Assembly (NCBI GenBank): GCA_937931205.1
Contig: CALHBF010000015.1
Location: 62,001-126,000, forward strand
Reading direction: 5' to 3'
DNA from: an uncultured Bacteriovoracaceae bacterium
Lineage (GTDB): Bacteria > Bdellovibrionota > Bacteriovoracia > Bacteriovoracales > Bacteriovoracaceae
Length of the DNA: 64,000 nucleotides
In this document: positions 31,746 to 41,733 of the stretch, in pieces
Position numbering within the stretch: the first letter of the stretch is position 1
Layout of the letters: each line of letters opens with the position of its first letter
Notes under the pieces: model-generated
The model's database searches: none
The model's input: only the letters and a program-made list of their open reading frames with translations
Told to the model about the DNA's origin: nothing
Translations under genes and position numbers: made by a program

Positions 31746-33833
31746 ATGCTGAAAGCTATTTTTCTTCTACTCTTCTCTACCCTAACATTTGCAAGTGATC
31801 ACGCGGGCTTTAGCCTTCAGCGCTGGAATAATAAACTTGTTGTCACCATTAATCATGATAAAGGGTGGCATACTTACTGGAAAAATCCTGGAGACGCAGG
31901 GATCGCTTCTAGCTTTAAATTTTTTAAAGGCTCAAGTGAACTCAATCTCAAACCTTCTGAATGGCCTGTTCCTAAACTCTATGTTGAGGCGGGTGATATT
32001 CAAACGATTGGTTATGCCGGTAAACAGCACTTCTTCTTTGATTCTCATGCAGGTCACATTAAGGCCGTTATCAATGTACTGATCTGTAAGGATATCTGTA
32101 TCCCTGGCTCAGCAACTCTTCTTCTAGGTGAAAGTGAGCAGTTCACTTCTGACAGAAAAGAGAAGCCGGCCACCAACGAAGAGCTGGAGAAAAAGTTTAG
32201 TGAACTTCCGGCCCTTGGGCAGCTCCCTGAAGGATTTGAGTATTACCTTACTAAAACAAAAGATAAAAATGAGCTAGTTCTTCATTATAGCTTACCAAAT
32301 GTTTCATCGACTGAATTGTCTCGCAAGCTTTCGCTACTGACTTCATTTCCGATGAATCCCTTCACCTTCAAAAGAGAATCAATCTATTTTAAAGATGGAG
32401 TTCTTTACGGTAAAACGACTATTGACTGGGATGGCGAATATCTAGATCCACCTGTTGCACTTCCTGAGAATGGAAAGTTTGCACAAGACTATCAAGTTCC
32501 TTTCCTTTTCAATCCTCCTGGCAAAGGAGAAATCAAAGTGGTGAATCTCACTTTCTCTGATTTCTCAGTCGGCTCCGAAGCTCTTGATCAGTTTTATAAG
32601 AGCTTGGAGACAGCAACACCTACGCCATCAACAGAGAATGCAGGTATTGCAACTTTCGTTACATATATGATTCTTGCCTTCTTAGGTGGACTCATCTTGA
32701 ACCTTATGCCATGTGTACTTCCTGTTATTTCTCTCAAGCTTTTCAGTCTTATTAAGTACCAAGATAGTTCACGCAAAAGACTGCTGCGCCATAACCTTTT
32801 CTTCACTATGGGAGTGATCTCAACTCTCCTTGCCTTAGCTTCTGTAGTCGTTGCCCTTAAAGCAGGCGGAGAAGAAATTGGTTGGGGCTTCCAGTTACAG
32901 TCTCCTAGTTTTATTCTTTTCATGATGCTACTTCTCTTCATCATGACGATGAACATGTTCGGTCTCTTTGAATTCAAAACTCCAGGCGGCTCTAAACTTG
33001 GTTCAGCAGAAGTTAAAGATAGTATCTGGGGAGATTTCTTCACAGGTGTTCTTACTACGATTCTTTCTACTCCGTGCTCAGCTCCATTCCTAGGAACAGC
33101 ATTAACATTTGCTTTTACGACGAGCTACTTCACTGTTTATCTCATTTTCGTCTTCATTGGATTAGGAATCAGTTTTCCATTCCTGCTAACTGCTCTCTTT
33201 CCTTCAACGCTTAAGTTCCTTCCTCGTCCGGGAATGTGGATGGAAAAACTTAAATATGTTTTAGGCTTCACTCTTCTTGTAACCACTATCTGGCTTTACG
33301 ACGTTTTCGTCAGCCTTGTGGATTTTGATCTTATCAGCTGGAGGGTCAATCTTCTTTTTGCTTGCTGGTTCTTCCTTTTCTTCTTCTCAAAGAAAGTGAA
33401 AAATCGTTTTGTGCCAGCGACTCTTATTGTTCTCACACTCGGTCTTACACTTGTGGCCTTCAAAGATTTAAAACTAAGAAGCCAAGCAAGTGCAATTCAT
33501 GCAACTTCGAAGTGGACTCCATGGTCTGAGGCTAAGCTTACTGAACTCAAAGGTGAAGTGGTCTTTATGGACTTTACTGCTGAATGGTGTCTGACTTGTA
33601 AGGTGAATAAAAAACTAGTTCTGGAAACTTCTGCCTTTGAAGAAATGGCGGCCCGTGAAGGGATTAAACTTCTTCGTGCTGACTGGACTAAGAGAGATGA
33701 TCACATCACTCAATTCTTACGTCGTCACAATGTTGTAGGAGTTCCTGCGTACTTTGTTCAGAAAAAAGACGGAACAATCGTTCACCTCGGTGAAACAATC
33801 TCCGTCTCTAAAGTTGAAAAGAATATTAAATAG
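31746..33833 (+). CDS. dsbD: ScsB-type DsbD thiol:disulfide interchange protein
   Basis: A 695-residue inner-membrane protein that carries electrons from cytosolic thioredoxin to the periplasm. It has a signal peptide, a long N-terminal periplasmic domain with CKDIC (C114, C118), a central eight-helix part with NLMPCVLP (C323) and STPCSAPFLG (C444), and a C-terminal thioredoxin domain with AEWCLTC (C615, C618). The large N-terminal domain fits the ScsB subtype. It starts only 39 bases from the divergent BtuF-like gene and overlaps gpsA by eight bases at its 3' end. Confidence 0.92.
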   Translation: MLKAIFLLLFSTLTFASDHAGFSLQRWNNKLVVTINHDKGWHTYWKNPGDAGIASSFKFFKGSSELNLKPSEWPVPKLYVEAGDIQTIGYAGKQHFFFDSHAGHIKAVINVLICKDICIPGSATLLLGESEQFTSDRKEKPATNEELEKKFSELPALGQLPEGFEYYLTKTKDKNELVLHYSLPNVSSTELSRKLSLLTSFPMNPFTFKRESIYFKDGVLYGKTTIDWDGEYLDPPVALPENGKFAQDYQVPFLFNPPGKGEIKVVNLTFSDFSVGSEALDQFYKSLETATPTPSTENAGIATFVTYMILAFLGGLILNLMPCVLPVISLKLFSLIKYQDSSRKRLLRHNLFFTMGVISTLLALASVVVALKAGGEEIGWGFQLQSPSFILFMMLLLFIMTMNMFGLFEFKTPGGSKLGSAEVKDSIWGDFFTGVLTTILSTPCSAPFLGTALTFAFTTSYFTVYLIFVFIGLGISFPFLLTALFPSTLKFLPRPGMWMEKLKYVLGFTLLVTTIWLYDVFVSLVDFDLISWRVNLLFACWFFLFFFSKKVKNRFVPATLIVLTLGLTLVAFKDLKLRSQASAIHATSKWTPWSEAKLTELKGEVVFMDFTAEWCLTCKVNKKLVLETSAFEEMAAREGIKLLRADWTKRDDHITQFLRRHNVVGVPAYFVQKKDGTIVHLGETISVSKVEKNIK

Positions 33834-34857
33834 AATCTTCAAATCTCGAAGGAAGTTTCATCATCTCTTGGATGACTTCCTTCGGATCATGATCAAGATA
33901 AAGAACCTCGTACAATCCTTTAAAAATTCTTGCTTTGATATGCTCACGTTGAGCTAAAAAATATGCGGCCTTCGTCGTCTTATAACCTTCTACCACTGAT
34001 TTTGATTGAGCAAGAACCTCACTGGCCTTTCTCCCCTTCGCAATCTCTAGCCCAAAGCTTTTGTTACGAGACAGCCCGCCAGTTGTGGTGAGGATAAGAT
34101 CTCCCATTCCACTGGGCCCATAAAATGTTTCTGGACGCGCATTGAAATAGGCACCAAAACGAAGCATTTCCACAATCCCACGAGTGATCAAGGCTGCACG
34201 AGTGTTGTGGTTATAGCCCAACCCCTCAATGATCCCCCCTGCAATCGCAATAACGTTTTTAAGAGAGCCCCCTAAGAGAACTCCTTTAACATCCGTTGTA
34301 GGAAGGCATTTGAAAAATTCAGTGCTAAACATCTCGCAGACATTGAGAACTTTTTCCTTATCAACACCTGCAAGCGAAACAATTGTCACCTGCTGTTCCA
34401 AAATTTCTTGAGCAAAAGAAGGGCCAGAGAGATACATCAACTTATCTTCATGAGCTCCAAAATGTTTTAAAAACATCTGATCAGGAAGTTCTAAAGTCTC
34501 TGGATCAATCCCTTTGGCAAGATTCACCAAACAAACACCCTGACTTAAATATTGATTCAATTCTGTTTTATGAATGGAGCAAAAGTCATCAATAGCAGAC
34601 ATAGGAAGGCCTGAGACGATAACCTCTACCTTACCCTGTGTTTTTGTTTTTACGTCATCCCACGAGCGAACAGCACAAATGTTTTTAGGAAGAGTATGTC
34701 CAGGGAGATAAGTAGAGTTTTTTCCAGCATTGATTTCATCACAAGTCTCTTGCGAGCGAACATGGATAATAACTTGATCAAAATTTTGAGCTAATACAAA
34801 GGCAATGGCCGATCCGAAGGCACCACCACCAAGAACTATCGCTGTTTGATAACCCAT
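33826..34857 (-). CDS. gpsA: Glycerol-3-phosphate dehydrogenase [NAD(P)+]
   Basis: A 343-residue enzyme that reduces dihydroxyacetone phosphate to glycerol-3-phosphate for phospholipid synthesis. The dinucleotide motif LGGGAFGSAIA (residues 9-19), NLAKGID, LSGPSFAQEI and the catalytic GGSLKNVIAIAGG (Lys) are present. AAGGAGACCC precedes the ATG. It follows a DUF493 gene by eight bases. Confidence 0.95.
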   Translation of the reverse strand: MGYQTAIVLGGGAFGSAIAFVLAQNFDQVIIHVRSQETCDEINAGKNSTYLPGHTLPKNICAVRSWDDVKTKTQGKVEVIVSGLPMSAIDDFCSIHKTELNQYLSQGVCLVNLAKGIDPETLELPDQMFLKHFGAHEDKLMYLSGPSFAQEILEQQVTIVSLAGVDKEKVLNVCEMFSTEFFKCLPTTDVKGVLLGGSLKNVIAIAGGIIEGLGYNHNTRAALITRGIVEMLRFGAYFNARPETFYGPSGMGDLILTTTGGLSRNKSFGLEIAKGRKASEVLAQSKSVVEGYKTTKAAYFLAQREHIKARIFKGLYEVLYLDHDPKEVIQEMMKLPSRFEDSI

Positions 34858-34865
34858 GGGTCTCC

Positions 34866-35135
34866 TTAAAGAGAAATGATTCCATCTACTTTCGACATTT
34901 CGTCATAAATATCAAGGACTTCTTGAGTATTTTTCATCAATCTACGGGCGGAGATCGCCACATAATTTCCATTTTTAGAGAGGGTTTCACTAATGGCAAA
35001 TCCTGACAACTTAACAAGTATATCGTTTTTTGCAGCTGTTTTAACAATAAATTTGAATTCATAAAAATCTGGCCAAGTATAAGACTCATCCAATAGCTCT
35101 CTGAATTTCTCTAAACTCAACTTTTCATCGCTCAT
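34866..35135 (-). CDS. DUF493 (YbeD-like) family protein
   Basis: An 89-residue ferredoxin-fold protein: FYEFKFIVKT, then SKNGNYVAISARRLMKNTQEVLDIY and a final VDGIISL match the YbeD/DUF493 pattern. The family has an ACT-like fold and unknown function. The ATG at 35135 has GGGATG upstream. It leads the gpsA operon. Confidence 0.7.
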   Translation of the reverse strand: MSDEKLSLEKFRELLDESYTWPDFYEFKFIVKTAAKNDILVKLSGFAISETLSKNGNYVAISARRLMKNTQEVLDIYDEMSKVDGIISL

Positions 35136-35251
35136 ATAACATCCCGTATTTCCTAGAGCTGGTCGACTCATAACTATATTTGCTTAATTTCTTTATTCTA
35201 TATACCGAAAACCCTTTATCGGCAATTGATGGCCGGTTTTTTGGAGTAATA

Positions 35252-37273
35252 ATGCTCACTGTAGGGATGCTCTTCTTACTATTTCTGATGCCAAGTGCTT
35301 GGGGATTTACCCATATTAAGCTCTCGGATCAATTTGAAGCAACCCTGGGGCAAGATCAGAAAAACCAACCTCGTCTTCTCAAATCAGCTAAAAGTCTTAA
35401 TCTTGGAATGAGCACCGTTCCGGTTGATGGACAAGTCTCTCCTATTTACCAAGAAGTCGAAAATTATTTAGAGCATGAGTACCAAGGAATTGCCAATCGA
35501 CAGATCCTTGACCTGACTATCATCAATGGTGAACTTCATTTTGGACTCAATAATTTTTTAGGATTTAGTTGGAAGCGTCCCTTTGGGGCTTTCAGTGTAA
35601 ATGCCGACAGACAGGTGACTCAAAACCTTTTTGCCAATAACTGGATTGTTCAAGATACTTTCACGTTTAAAGTTGAAGCTTCAAAGCTTCTCGAAGATAT
35701 GAAAGATCAAGGCCAAGTGGTCATGAGTGATACTGAGATTGGCGCCTTCGCTGGTCTCTCCTTTCAAAGAACCTATACCTATTATCACTACGCTCCTTCT
35801 TATGAAGAAGGATTAAGATCGGACTACCGTAAACTTTTCTTCCCTTATAAATACTTTCAGGCCCAGCAATTAGGTCAGTTAGGAAATGAGGAAATTGTAA
35901 AAAAGAATGATTCATGGAAAGCAAGAGCTGGCGGACTTATTCAGACTCCACCTCTCTACAATGTCAGTTTCTCGGCAGGAGTTCTGGCGACACTTGCTTT
36001 TGAAAAACTCATCACTCTGCAAAAAGTGAGTGAAGAAGAAAAAACAAATTACCAGATCAATTATAAGTCAGAGAAGAAAATTGATCTCGGGGCAACTCTT
36101 AGCTTTCAGCTAGATTTTTTCCAACTTTTAAATCTTACTCTTCTTCGTTATGACTTAAATTATGAGTATGATAAGGCCAATGCTTTCACACTTGCTTTTA
36201 ACGAAGCTAACCGTCAGAGCTTTACACCTGATCAAACTCAAGAGTTAAGCTCCATTGTTCGTGGACAAGATAATGTCTCTGCATTAACAAGCTTCGTTCA
36301 TAAACTGGATGAGACACAAAGCTCTTCTCTCTCTCAAAGCGGCAGCATTCTTCTTTGGGGTGGAATTAGAAAAAGTAAAACGGAACAAGTTAAAGTCATC
36401 AAAGATGAAGTTATTCACGACTTTTTCAAATACTATTCTCAATCAGTCACTCTCGTTCAAAACTTTTGGTCCAGACTCTTTTCAGCAGTGATTTATAAGG
36501 TTTTTAAAATTCCTCTCGGTTCAAGCTATGAATCTTTATTAACTAAACAGGTCAATATTGAATTCCGGGCCAATCACCCTCAATCACTTGATCAAGATGT
36601 GCAAAGGATTGCGACTCTTCGCGATTTCTCATTTGTTATCAAAAAGAATTATCAGGCGGCCAAGACTCATCGTTGGTGGGATAAATCCAAGAAGAACCAG
36701 GCCATTTATTTTCTTGATCACTTCACCTCGCTACCAAAAGACTATAAAACATTTGTTCGTAATAATGAATTGAAGGGTCCTTTGGCAATTGATGCTCAAT
36801 TTAGAGTAGAAGAAGCAGGGCTTATCTATTTCTTGGGTCAGGCGGAATCAAATGTATTCTTTTCGATTGCGAAGGTCTGTAACTCAAATGAGCTTTATAA
36901 ATGGATCGATGATAACTATCGAAAGCTTCTTCTCCAAAAAACGCTCAGTGGTAATGAAGCATGTGTGAAACGTATTGGGCAAAAATACCTGTCATTTAAA
37001 AAAGACTATGAAGATTTCCAATTTGCTCCGTCAATTAAGCTCTTTAAGTCTTTTATTCAAGATTACTATAAGAACAGCACACGCCTCGATGAGCTAGTAG
37101 TCCTTTTTGGCAGTGAGAATAGCTTCATTCATGGCTCATTCAGTGCGACCACTGGTAGCGGAAGTCCCTTCTTAACTACCTTTTCTGCTGGACAATTTCG
37201 CGGTCTCGGAGTTATTGATAACTTCCAAAGAAGTACAGGCTCCCGTCAGCCTGCAAGCATTATCAGTGAGTAA
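35252..37273 (+). CDS. Large exported protein of unknown function
   Basis: A 673-residue protein with a signal peptide (ends SAWGF, about residue 17). The mature part is rich in aromatic residues and alternating polar/hydrophobic stretches (residues about 90-330), which suggests beta structure, possibly an outer-membrane or periplasmic domain. It has only two cysteines, far down the chain. The ATG at 35252 has GGAG five bases upstream, preferred over an open 24-codon extension. It ends six bases before tsaC. Confidence 0.7.
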   Translation: MLTVGMLFLLFLMPSAWGFTHIKLSDQFEATLGQDQKNQPRLLKSAKSLNLGMSTVPVDGQVSPIYQEVENYLEHEYQGIANRQILDLTIINGELHFGLNNFLGFSWKRPFGAFSVNADRQVTQNLFANNWIVQDTFTFKVEASKLLEDMKDQGQVVMSDTEIGAFAGLSFQRTYTYYHYAPSYEEGLRSDYRKLFFPYKYFQAQQLGQLGNEEIVKKNDSWKARAGGLIQTPPLYNVSFSAGVLATLAFEKLITLQKVSEEEKTNYQINYKSEKKIDLGATLSFQLDFFQLLNLTLLRYDLNYEYDKANAFTLAFNEANRQSFTPDQTQELSSIVRGQDNVSALTSFVHKLDETQSSSLSQSGSILLWGGIRKSKTEQVKVIKDEVIHDFFKYYSQSVTLVQNFWSRLFSAVIYKVFKIPLGSSYESLLTKQVNIEFRANHPQSLDQDVQRIATLRDFSFVIKKNYQAAKTHRWWDKSKKNQAIYFLDHFTSLPKDYKTFVRNNELKGPLAIDAQFRVEEAGLIYFLGQAESNVFFSIAKVCNSNELYKWIDDNYRKLLLQKTLSGNEACVKRIGQKYLSFKKDYEDFQFAPSIKLFKSFIQDYYKNSTRLDELVVLFGSENSFIHGSFSATTGSGSPFLTTFSAGQFRGLGVIDNFQRSTGSRQPASIISE

Positions 37274-37278
37274 TTAAA

Positions 37279-38223
37279 GTGAAAGTCGATTTAAACCAGG
37301 CCCGCGCTGCCCTCCTTAACGGTGAAGTTGTAGGTATTCCTACAGAAACAGTCTATGGCCTTGGTGGATGGATCGAATCGGCCCAAGGTATTCAGAAAAT
37401 TTTTTCAACCAAAGAGCGTCCTTTTTTTGATCCCCTGATTGTACATGTGGACACTATTAAAAAGGCCCAAGAGCTTACAACTCAATGGACTAAGATCCAT
37501 GAAGTGCTGGCCCAGGCCTGCTGGCCAGGTCCTCTTACTCTTATTGCCAAGAAAGCACCCCACATTGATTCTTACATCACTTCAGGGCTCGATTCTGTCG
37601 GAATTCGAATTCCTAATCATCCATTAACTCTACAGCTTCTCTCAGTGATTTCGGGTGGAGTTGCCGCACCTAGTGCCAATAAATTTAAGAAAACCTCACC
37701 TACCTCATTTGAGCATGTGGAAGACGAATTTAGTGGTGAAGTGAAAGTACTAGATGGTGGTCCAAGTGATATTGGAATTGAGTCTACTGTCGCAGGTGTG
37801 GAAGATGGAAAAGTTCTTATCTATCGTCCTGGTTTTTATACTGCTGGAAAACTCAAAGAAATTTTGAGTCAGCATGGTCTGAATGTAGAAGTTGGTTATG
37901 CGGAATCACCTGTCGCCCCAGGACAACTTAAGCATCACTACATGCCAAAAATCCCTCTCATTATTATTTCGCCAGAAATGCAGTGGGAAGAGATTCAGAC
38001 AAAAATTGAATTACAATTTAATAAAAAGTTCACAAATCCCGCTCTATGGATTCAACCAACGAATCCTCTTTCAGCATCTCGCGAACTGTATCAGAGCATG
38101 AGATCTTTTGTTGATCTCGGTCACGACATTATTCTTTGTGTGAGAAATAAAGAATTTCATGAAGAAGACTGGAAGGGCATCTGGAACAGACTGGATAAGG
38201 CCAAAACGCTTGGCCTTATCTAG
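37279..38223 (+). CDS. tsaC: L-threonylcarbamoyladenylate synthase (TsaC/Sua5)
   Basis: A 314-residue protein that makes threonylcarbamoyl-AMP for t6A37 of tRNA. The YrdC domain motifs are clear: GIPTETVYGLGG (19-30), KERPFFDPLIVHV, PGPLTLIAKK and APSANKFKKTSPT. The long C-terminal domain makes it the Sua5 rather than the short TsaC type. It starts with GTG. Confidence 0.93.
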   Translation: MKVDLNQARAALLNGEVVGIPTETVYGLGGWIESAQGIQKIFSTKERPFFDPLIVHVDTIKKAQELTTQWTKIHEVLAQACWPGPLTLIAKKAPHIDSYITSGLDSVGIRIPNHPLTLQLLSVISGGVAAPSANKFKKTSPTSFEHVEDEFSGEVKVLDGGPSDIGIESTVAGVEDGKVLIYRPGFYTAGKLKEILSQHGLNVEVGYAESPVAPGQLKHHYMPKIPLIIISPEMQWEEIQTKIELQFNKKFTNPALWIQPTNPLSASRELYQSMRSFVDLGHDIILCVRNKEFHEEDWKGIWNRLDKAKTLGLI

Positions 38224-38232
38224 AAGTGTTTA

Positions 38233-38793
38233 TTAATTAAAAAATATTTTTCTAAGAACAAAAAGAACCGCTAGAACACTCAAAATAATCATGAGCATTT
38301 TGCGATAATTAGTAATCATGCGAACAAACTCATCAGGAGCAAGATCCCCTCTGATATTCTGCTGATCAAGAATCGCAATAACTCGTTCAATATCATTATC
38401 AGCAACAAGGAAAACATCCCCATTCTTGCAATGAATAGAGAGTGCAAGTTTCGGATGAAGAAGTTTATAGCGTTCGACATTGCTGTAACAAACACTTCTG
38501 TTCATAAAAGGAAGTCCTCTGTTATAGACAAATCCTTTATCATGAAAAGCAATCCCGCGAAAAAAAGCATAATAGATCGCTGGAATGATAATAATACAGA
38601 AGAAACGAATGAAATCTTCAGGATATCGATAATGGAAATTAATGATATCCATGATTGCTCTACCACGATCAATATCAAACTTCGGATTAGCGAAAGTTTC
38701 CAGATAGAATGTATTCAAAAAGAAAACAACTACTGCAAGAATGATCAGTTTAAAAACAAAGAGCATCGAGGTCTTATAGAGTTTTTTTCCCAT
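38233..38793 (-). CDS. Membrane protein of unknown function
   Basis: A 186-residue protein with three predicted membrane helices: residues about 10-30, 60-77 and 166-183. The middle cytosolic or periplasmic part (KGFVYNRGLPFMNRSVCYSN) looks like a small PH-like beta domain as in bPH2 proteins. It shares one base with the kdsC stop (TAATG), so it belongs to the KDO operon. Confidence 0.6.
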   Translation of the reverse strand: MGKKLYKTSMLFVFKLIILAVVVFFLNTFYLETFANPKFDIDRGRAIMDIINFHYRYPEDFIRFFCIIIIPAIYYAFFRGIAFHDKGFVYNRGLPFMNRSVCYSNVERYKLLHPKLALSIHCKNGDVFLVADNDIERVIAILDQQNIRGDLAPDEFVRMITNYRKMLMIILSVLAVLFVLRKIFFN

Positions 38794-39329
38794 TAGAAGT
38801 CCTCAACAGGTGAATGAATATTTTGTGCGTAACGAACCAGATCCATCACCTCACGAGCACAGGCCTTGCCACTCTCTCTGAAAGTAACGTAATCAACGAT
38901 TTCTTTAACTTCATCACTTGTATTAGGAACTGTTGCTGAAAATCCTGCTTTACGAAGTAAAGGAATATCAAACAGCTCGTCTCCCATATAAAGAACTTCA
39001 GAAGCATCAACCTGATATTGTTTTAGGACTGCTTTAAAAGCTTCGCGCTTATCTTCATTCCCTGCATGACAAAAATCAAGTCCAAGCTGAGTGACACGCT
39101 TTTGCACTGATACTGAATTACCACCAGTGATCACACCTACTTTGATTCCACGGCCCATTAAAAGCTTCATTCCGTAACCATCGTAGATATTGAACTGACG
39201 ATTAAATCCAACTTCTTCACTTTCCCACCACACATGGGCATCAGTGAGGATTCCATCAAGGTCAAAAACAACGACTTTGATTTTCTTTAATTTTGCTTCA
39301 TGCTTTTTGGCAACTTCTCTTAAATTCAC
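38793..39329 (-). CDS. kdsC: KDO 8-phosphate phosphatase
   Basis: A 178-residue HAD phosphatase. VFDLDGILTD (nucleophile Asp), FNIYDGYGMKLLMGRG, VGVITGGNS, AGNEDK and YMGDELFDIPLL match KdsC, which removes phosphate from KDO-8-P. No cap domain, normal length. GTG start overlapping the kdsA stop (GTGA). Confidence 0.93.
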   Translation of the reverse strand: MNLREVAKKHEAKLKKIKVVVFDLDGILTDAHVWWESEEVGFNRQFNIYDGYGMKLLMGRGIKVGVITGGNSVSVQKRVTQLGLDFCHAGNEDKREAFKAVLKQYQVDASEVLYMGDELFDIPLLRKAGFSATVPNTSDEVKEIVDYVTFRESGKACAREVMDLVRYAQNIHSPVEDF

Positions 39330-40129
39330 TCAGACACCGCCTGACGAATACGTAGTAGCTCACCAACAATCTTCTTCACGTTCTCAAGCGGAAGAGCTGT
39401 CGCTGCATCTGATTTAGCAACTGCTGGATTCGGGTGACATTCCATGAAGATACCATCTGCACCTGCTGCAATTGCTGCACGGGCAAGAACAAGAATCTGC
39501 TCACGTTTACCACCTGTCGCTGTTCCTAATCCACCTGGACGCTGAACACAGTGAGTAGCGTCGTGAACTGTTCTTACTCCAAAAGACTTCATAATCATGA
39601 ATGAGGCCATATCAACAACGAGGTTGTTATAACCAAATGAAGTTCCGCGCTCTGTAAGAATGATTTTATCAAGAGATAAAAACTCAGAAGCTTTATCAAC
39701 GATATTCTTTGTTTCTTCAGGAGATAAGAACTGACCTTTCTTGATTTTTAATTCGCGATTATATTTTTTGCAGGCCTTCGCACCTTCAAAGATCATATCA
39801 GTTTGACGACATAAGAATGCCGGAACTTGAAGAACGCTTACAGCTTGAGCTACCGCTTCGGCCTGATCAGGAACGTGATAATCAGTAAGAGTCGGAAGAC
39901 CATACTCTTTGTTGATCATCTCTAAAACTCTCAAGCCTTCATCAAGACCCGGGCCTCTGTATGATGTGAATGAAGAACGGTTGGCCTTATCCCAGCTTCC
40001 TTTAAAATGAAGGTTAATCTGGTTTTTAAAAGGCTCCAGATCCTTCAATAACGTTTCTGCAATTTGACGGGCAAGTGCCTCACTTTCAAGAACACATGGC
40101 CCAATATAAAAATCCATTTTCTTACTCAT
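39326..40129 (-). CDS. kdsA: KDO 8-phosphate synthase
   Basis: A 267-residue enzyme that condenses arabinose-5-phosphate with phosphoenolpyruvate. IGPCVLESE, HFKGSWDKANRSS, TDYHVPDQAEAVA, QVPAFLCRQTDM, TERGTSFGYNNLV and ATHCVQRPGG are family motifs. It has the Cys (PAFLCRQT area aside) and Asn positions that vary between metal-dependent and independent types; the class cannot be fixed by eye. AGAGG precedes the ATG, five bases after pyrG. Confidence 0.95.
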   Translation of the reverse strand: MSKKMDFYIGPCVLESEALARQIAETLLKDLEPFKNQINLHFKGSWDKANRSSFTSYRGPGLDEGLRVLEMINKEYGLPTLTDYHVPDQAEAVAQAVSVLQVPAFLCRQTDMIFEGAKACKKYNRELKIKKGQFLSPEETKNIVDKASEFLSLDKIILTERGTSFGYNNLVVDMASFMIMKSFGVRTVHDATHCVQRPGGLGTATGGKREQILVLARAAIAAGADGIFMECHPNPAVAKSDAATALPLENVKKIVGELLRIRQAVSE

Positions 40130-40134
40130 ACTAT

Positions 40135-41733
40135 TTACCTCTGCTCTGAAGACGCTTTAATGAAATTGACAAAAAGCGGATGTGGTTTAAAAGGACGTGA
40201 TTTAAATTCTGGATGATACTGACAAGCGATAAAGAAAGGATGACTTTTGAGTTCAATCACCTCTACTAATCCAAGGGCCGGGTTAGTTCCAGAAATAACC
40301 AGGCCTTTATTTTTAAGCTGTTCTACATATTTATTATTCACTTCAAGCCTATGACGGTGTCTCTCAAAAATAAGACTTGCTCCATAAACTTTCTCAGCGA
40401 GTGTTCCCGCTTCAAATTGACATTCATAAGATCCAAGTCTCATGCTGCCGCCTTTTGAAACATCCTTAGACTGACCTTGCATATAGTGAACAAGGAATTC
40501 ACCTTTATCACTAAACTCCATACTTGTTGCCTCTTTAATACCTGCAACGTTTCTGGCGTATTCAATAATCGCTAACTGCATACCAAGACAAATTCCAAAG
40601 AATGGCTTCTTGTGCTGGCGAGCATATTCAATGGCCGCAATTTTCCCTTCGGTTCCACGACTTCCAAAGCCACCAGGAACAAGAATTCCATCAACTTTTT
40701 CTAGAAGGTCACGCTTAATTCCCTTCTCTAAATCTTCTGCATCAATGTAAGTCAGATTTAGTTTTACTTGATTTGCAATGGCACCATGTCTGAGTGCTTC
40801 ATCAAGGGATTTATAAGACTCAATCAACTCAGTGTATTTACCAACGACACCGATGTTAACAGTCTTAAGTGGATTTTCGGCATTGAAGATCACCTTCTGC
40901 ATTTCATCAAGCTTAGGTTCTGTTGCCCAGATTCCTAAAAGTTCAGTGATGCGTTTATCAAGCCCTTGCTGATAGAAGGCCATTGGAACTTTATAGATAA
41001 GGTCCATATCAATACTCTGGAAAACATTCTTCTTAGGAACATTACAGAATAGAGAAAGTTTTTCAATGATTGAAGATTCAATCTCGCGGTCAGCACGGCA
41101 GATAATAATCTGCGGGAACAGACCTATGCTTCTTAGCTCTTTCACAGAGTGCTGAGCAGGCTTGGACTTTAATTCTCCGGCAGCATTAATATAAGGAATA
41201 AGTACCAGATGAATGAATAAACAATTCTCTGGACCTACATCAAGAGCGAATTGTCTGATGGCCTCCATGAAAGGTAGAGATTCAATATCTCCCACCGTTC
41301 CACCGATCTCACCAATTAAGAGATCACACTCTTCACTTGCTTTATGGATTCTTCTTTTGATTTCATCTGTAATATGAGGAACAACTTGAACAGTCTTTCC
41401 TAGATATTTTCCTTCACGCTCATTCTCAATCACTTGAAGGTAAACTTTACCAGAAGTGAAGTTATTATCACGAGTCAGATTCAAGCTTGTGAAACGCTCA
41501 TAGTGACCAAGATCCAGATCTGTTTCAGCACCATCTTCAGTTACAAAGACTTCACCGTGCTGAGTAGGACTCATTGTTCCTGGATCTACGTTGATATACG
41601 GATCCATCTTCAACATATTGATCTTAAGGCCCCTGCGCTCAAGAAGAGCACCAATGCTGGCAGCTGCTAGTCCTTTACCAAGAGAGCTTGTTACTCCTCC
41701 GGTAATAAAAATATATTTTTTATTTCGATTCAC
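40135..41733 (-). CDS. pyrG: CTP synthase
   Basis: A 532-residue enzyme that aminates UTP to CTP. The N-terminal synthase domain has FITGGVTSSLGKGL (P-loop, about 9-22) and MDPYINVDPGTMSP; the C-terminal glutamine amidotransferase domain has FFGICLGMQ (nucleophile Cys) and CQYHPEF. Its place between kdsB and kdsA fits supply of CTP for CMP-KDO formation. It overlaps kdsB by 14 bases. Confidence 0.97.
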   Translation of the reverse strand: MNRNKKYIFITGGVTSSLGKGLAAASIGALLERRGLKINMLKMDPYINVDPGTMSPTQHGEVFVTEDGAETDLDLGHYERFTSLNLTRDNNFTSGKVYLQVIENEREGKYLGKTVQVVPHITDEIKRRIHKASEECDLLIGEIGGTVGDIESLPFMEAIRQFALDVGPENCLFIHLVLIPYINAAGELKSKPAQHSVKELRSIGLFPQIIICRADREIESSIIEKLSLFCNVPKKNVFQSIDMDLIYKVPMAFYQQGLDKRITELLGIWATEPKLDEMQKVIFNAENPLKTVNIGVVGKYTELIESYKSLDEALRHGAIANQVKLNLTYIDAEDLEKGIKRDLLEKVDGILVPGGFGSRGTEGKIAAIEYARQHKKPFFGICLGMQLAIIEYARNVAGIKEATSMEFSDKGEFLVHYMQGQSKDVSKGGSMRLGSYECQFEAGTLAEKVYGASLIFERHRHRLEVNNKYVEQLKNKGLVISGTNPALGLVEVIELKSHPFFIACQYHPEFKSRPFKPHPLFVNFIKASSEQR

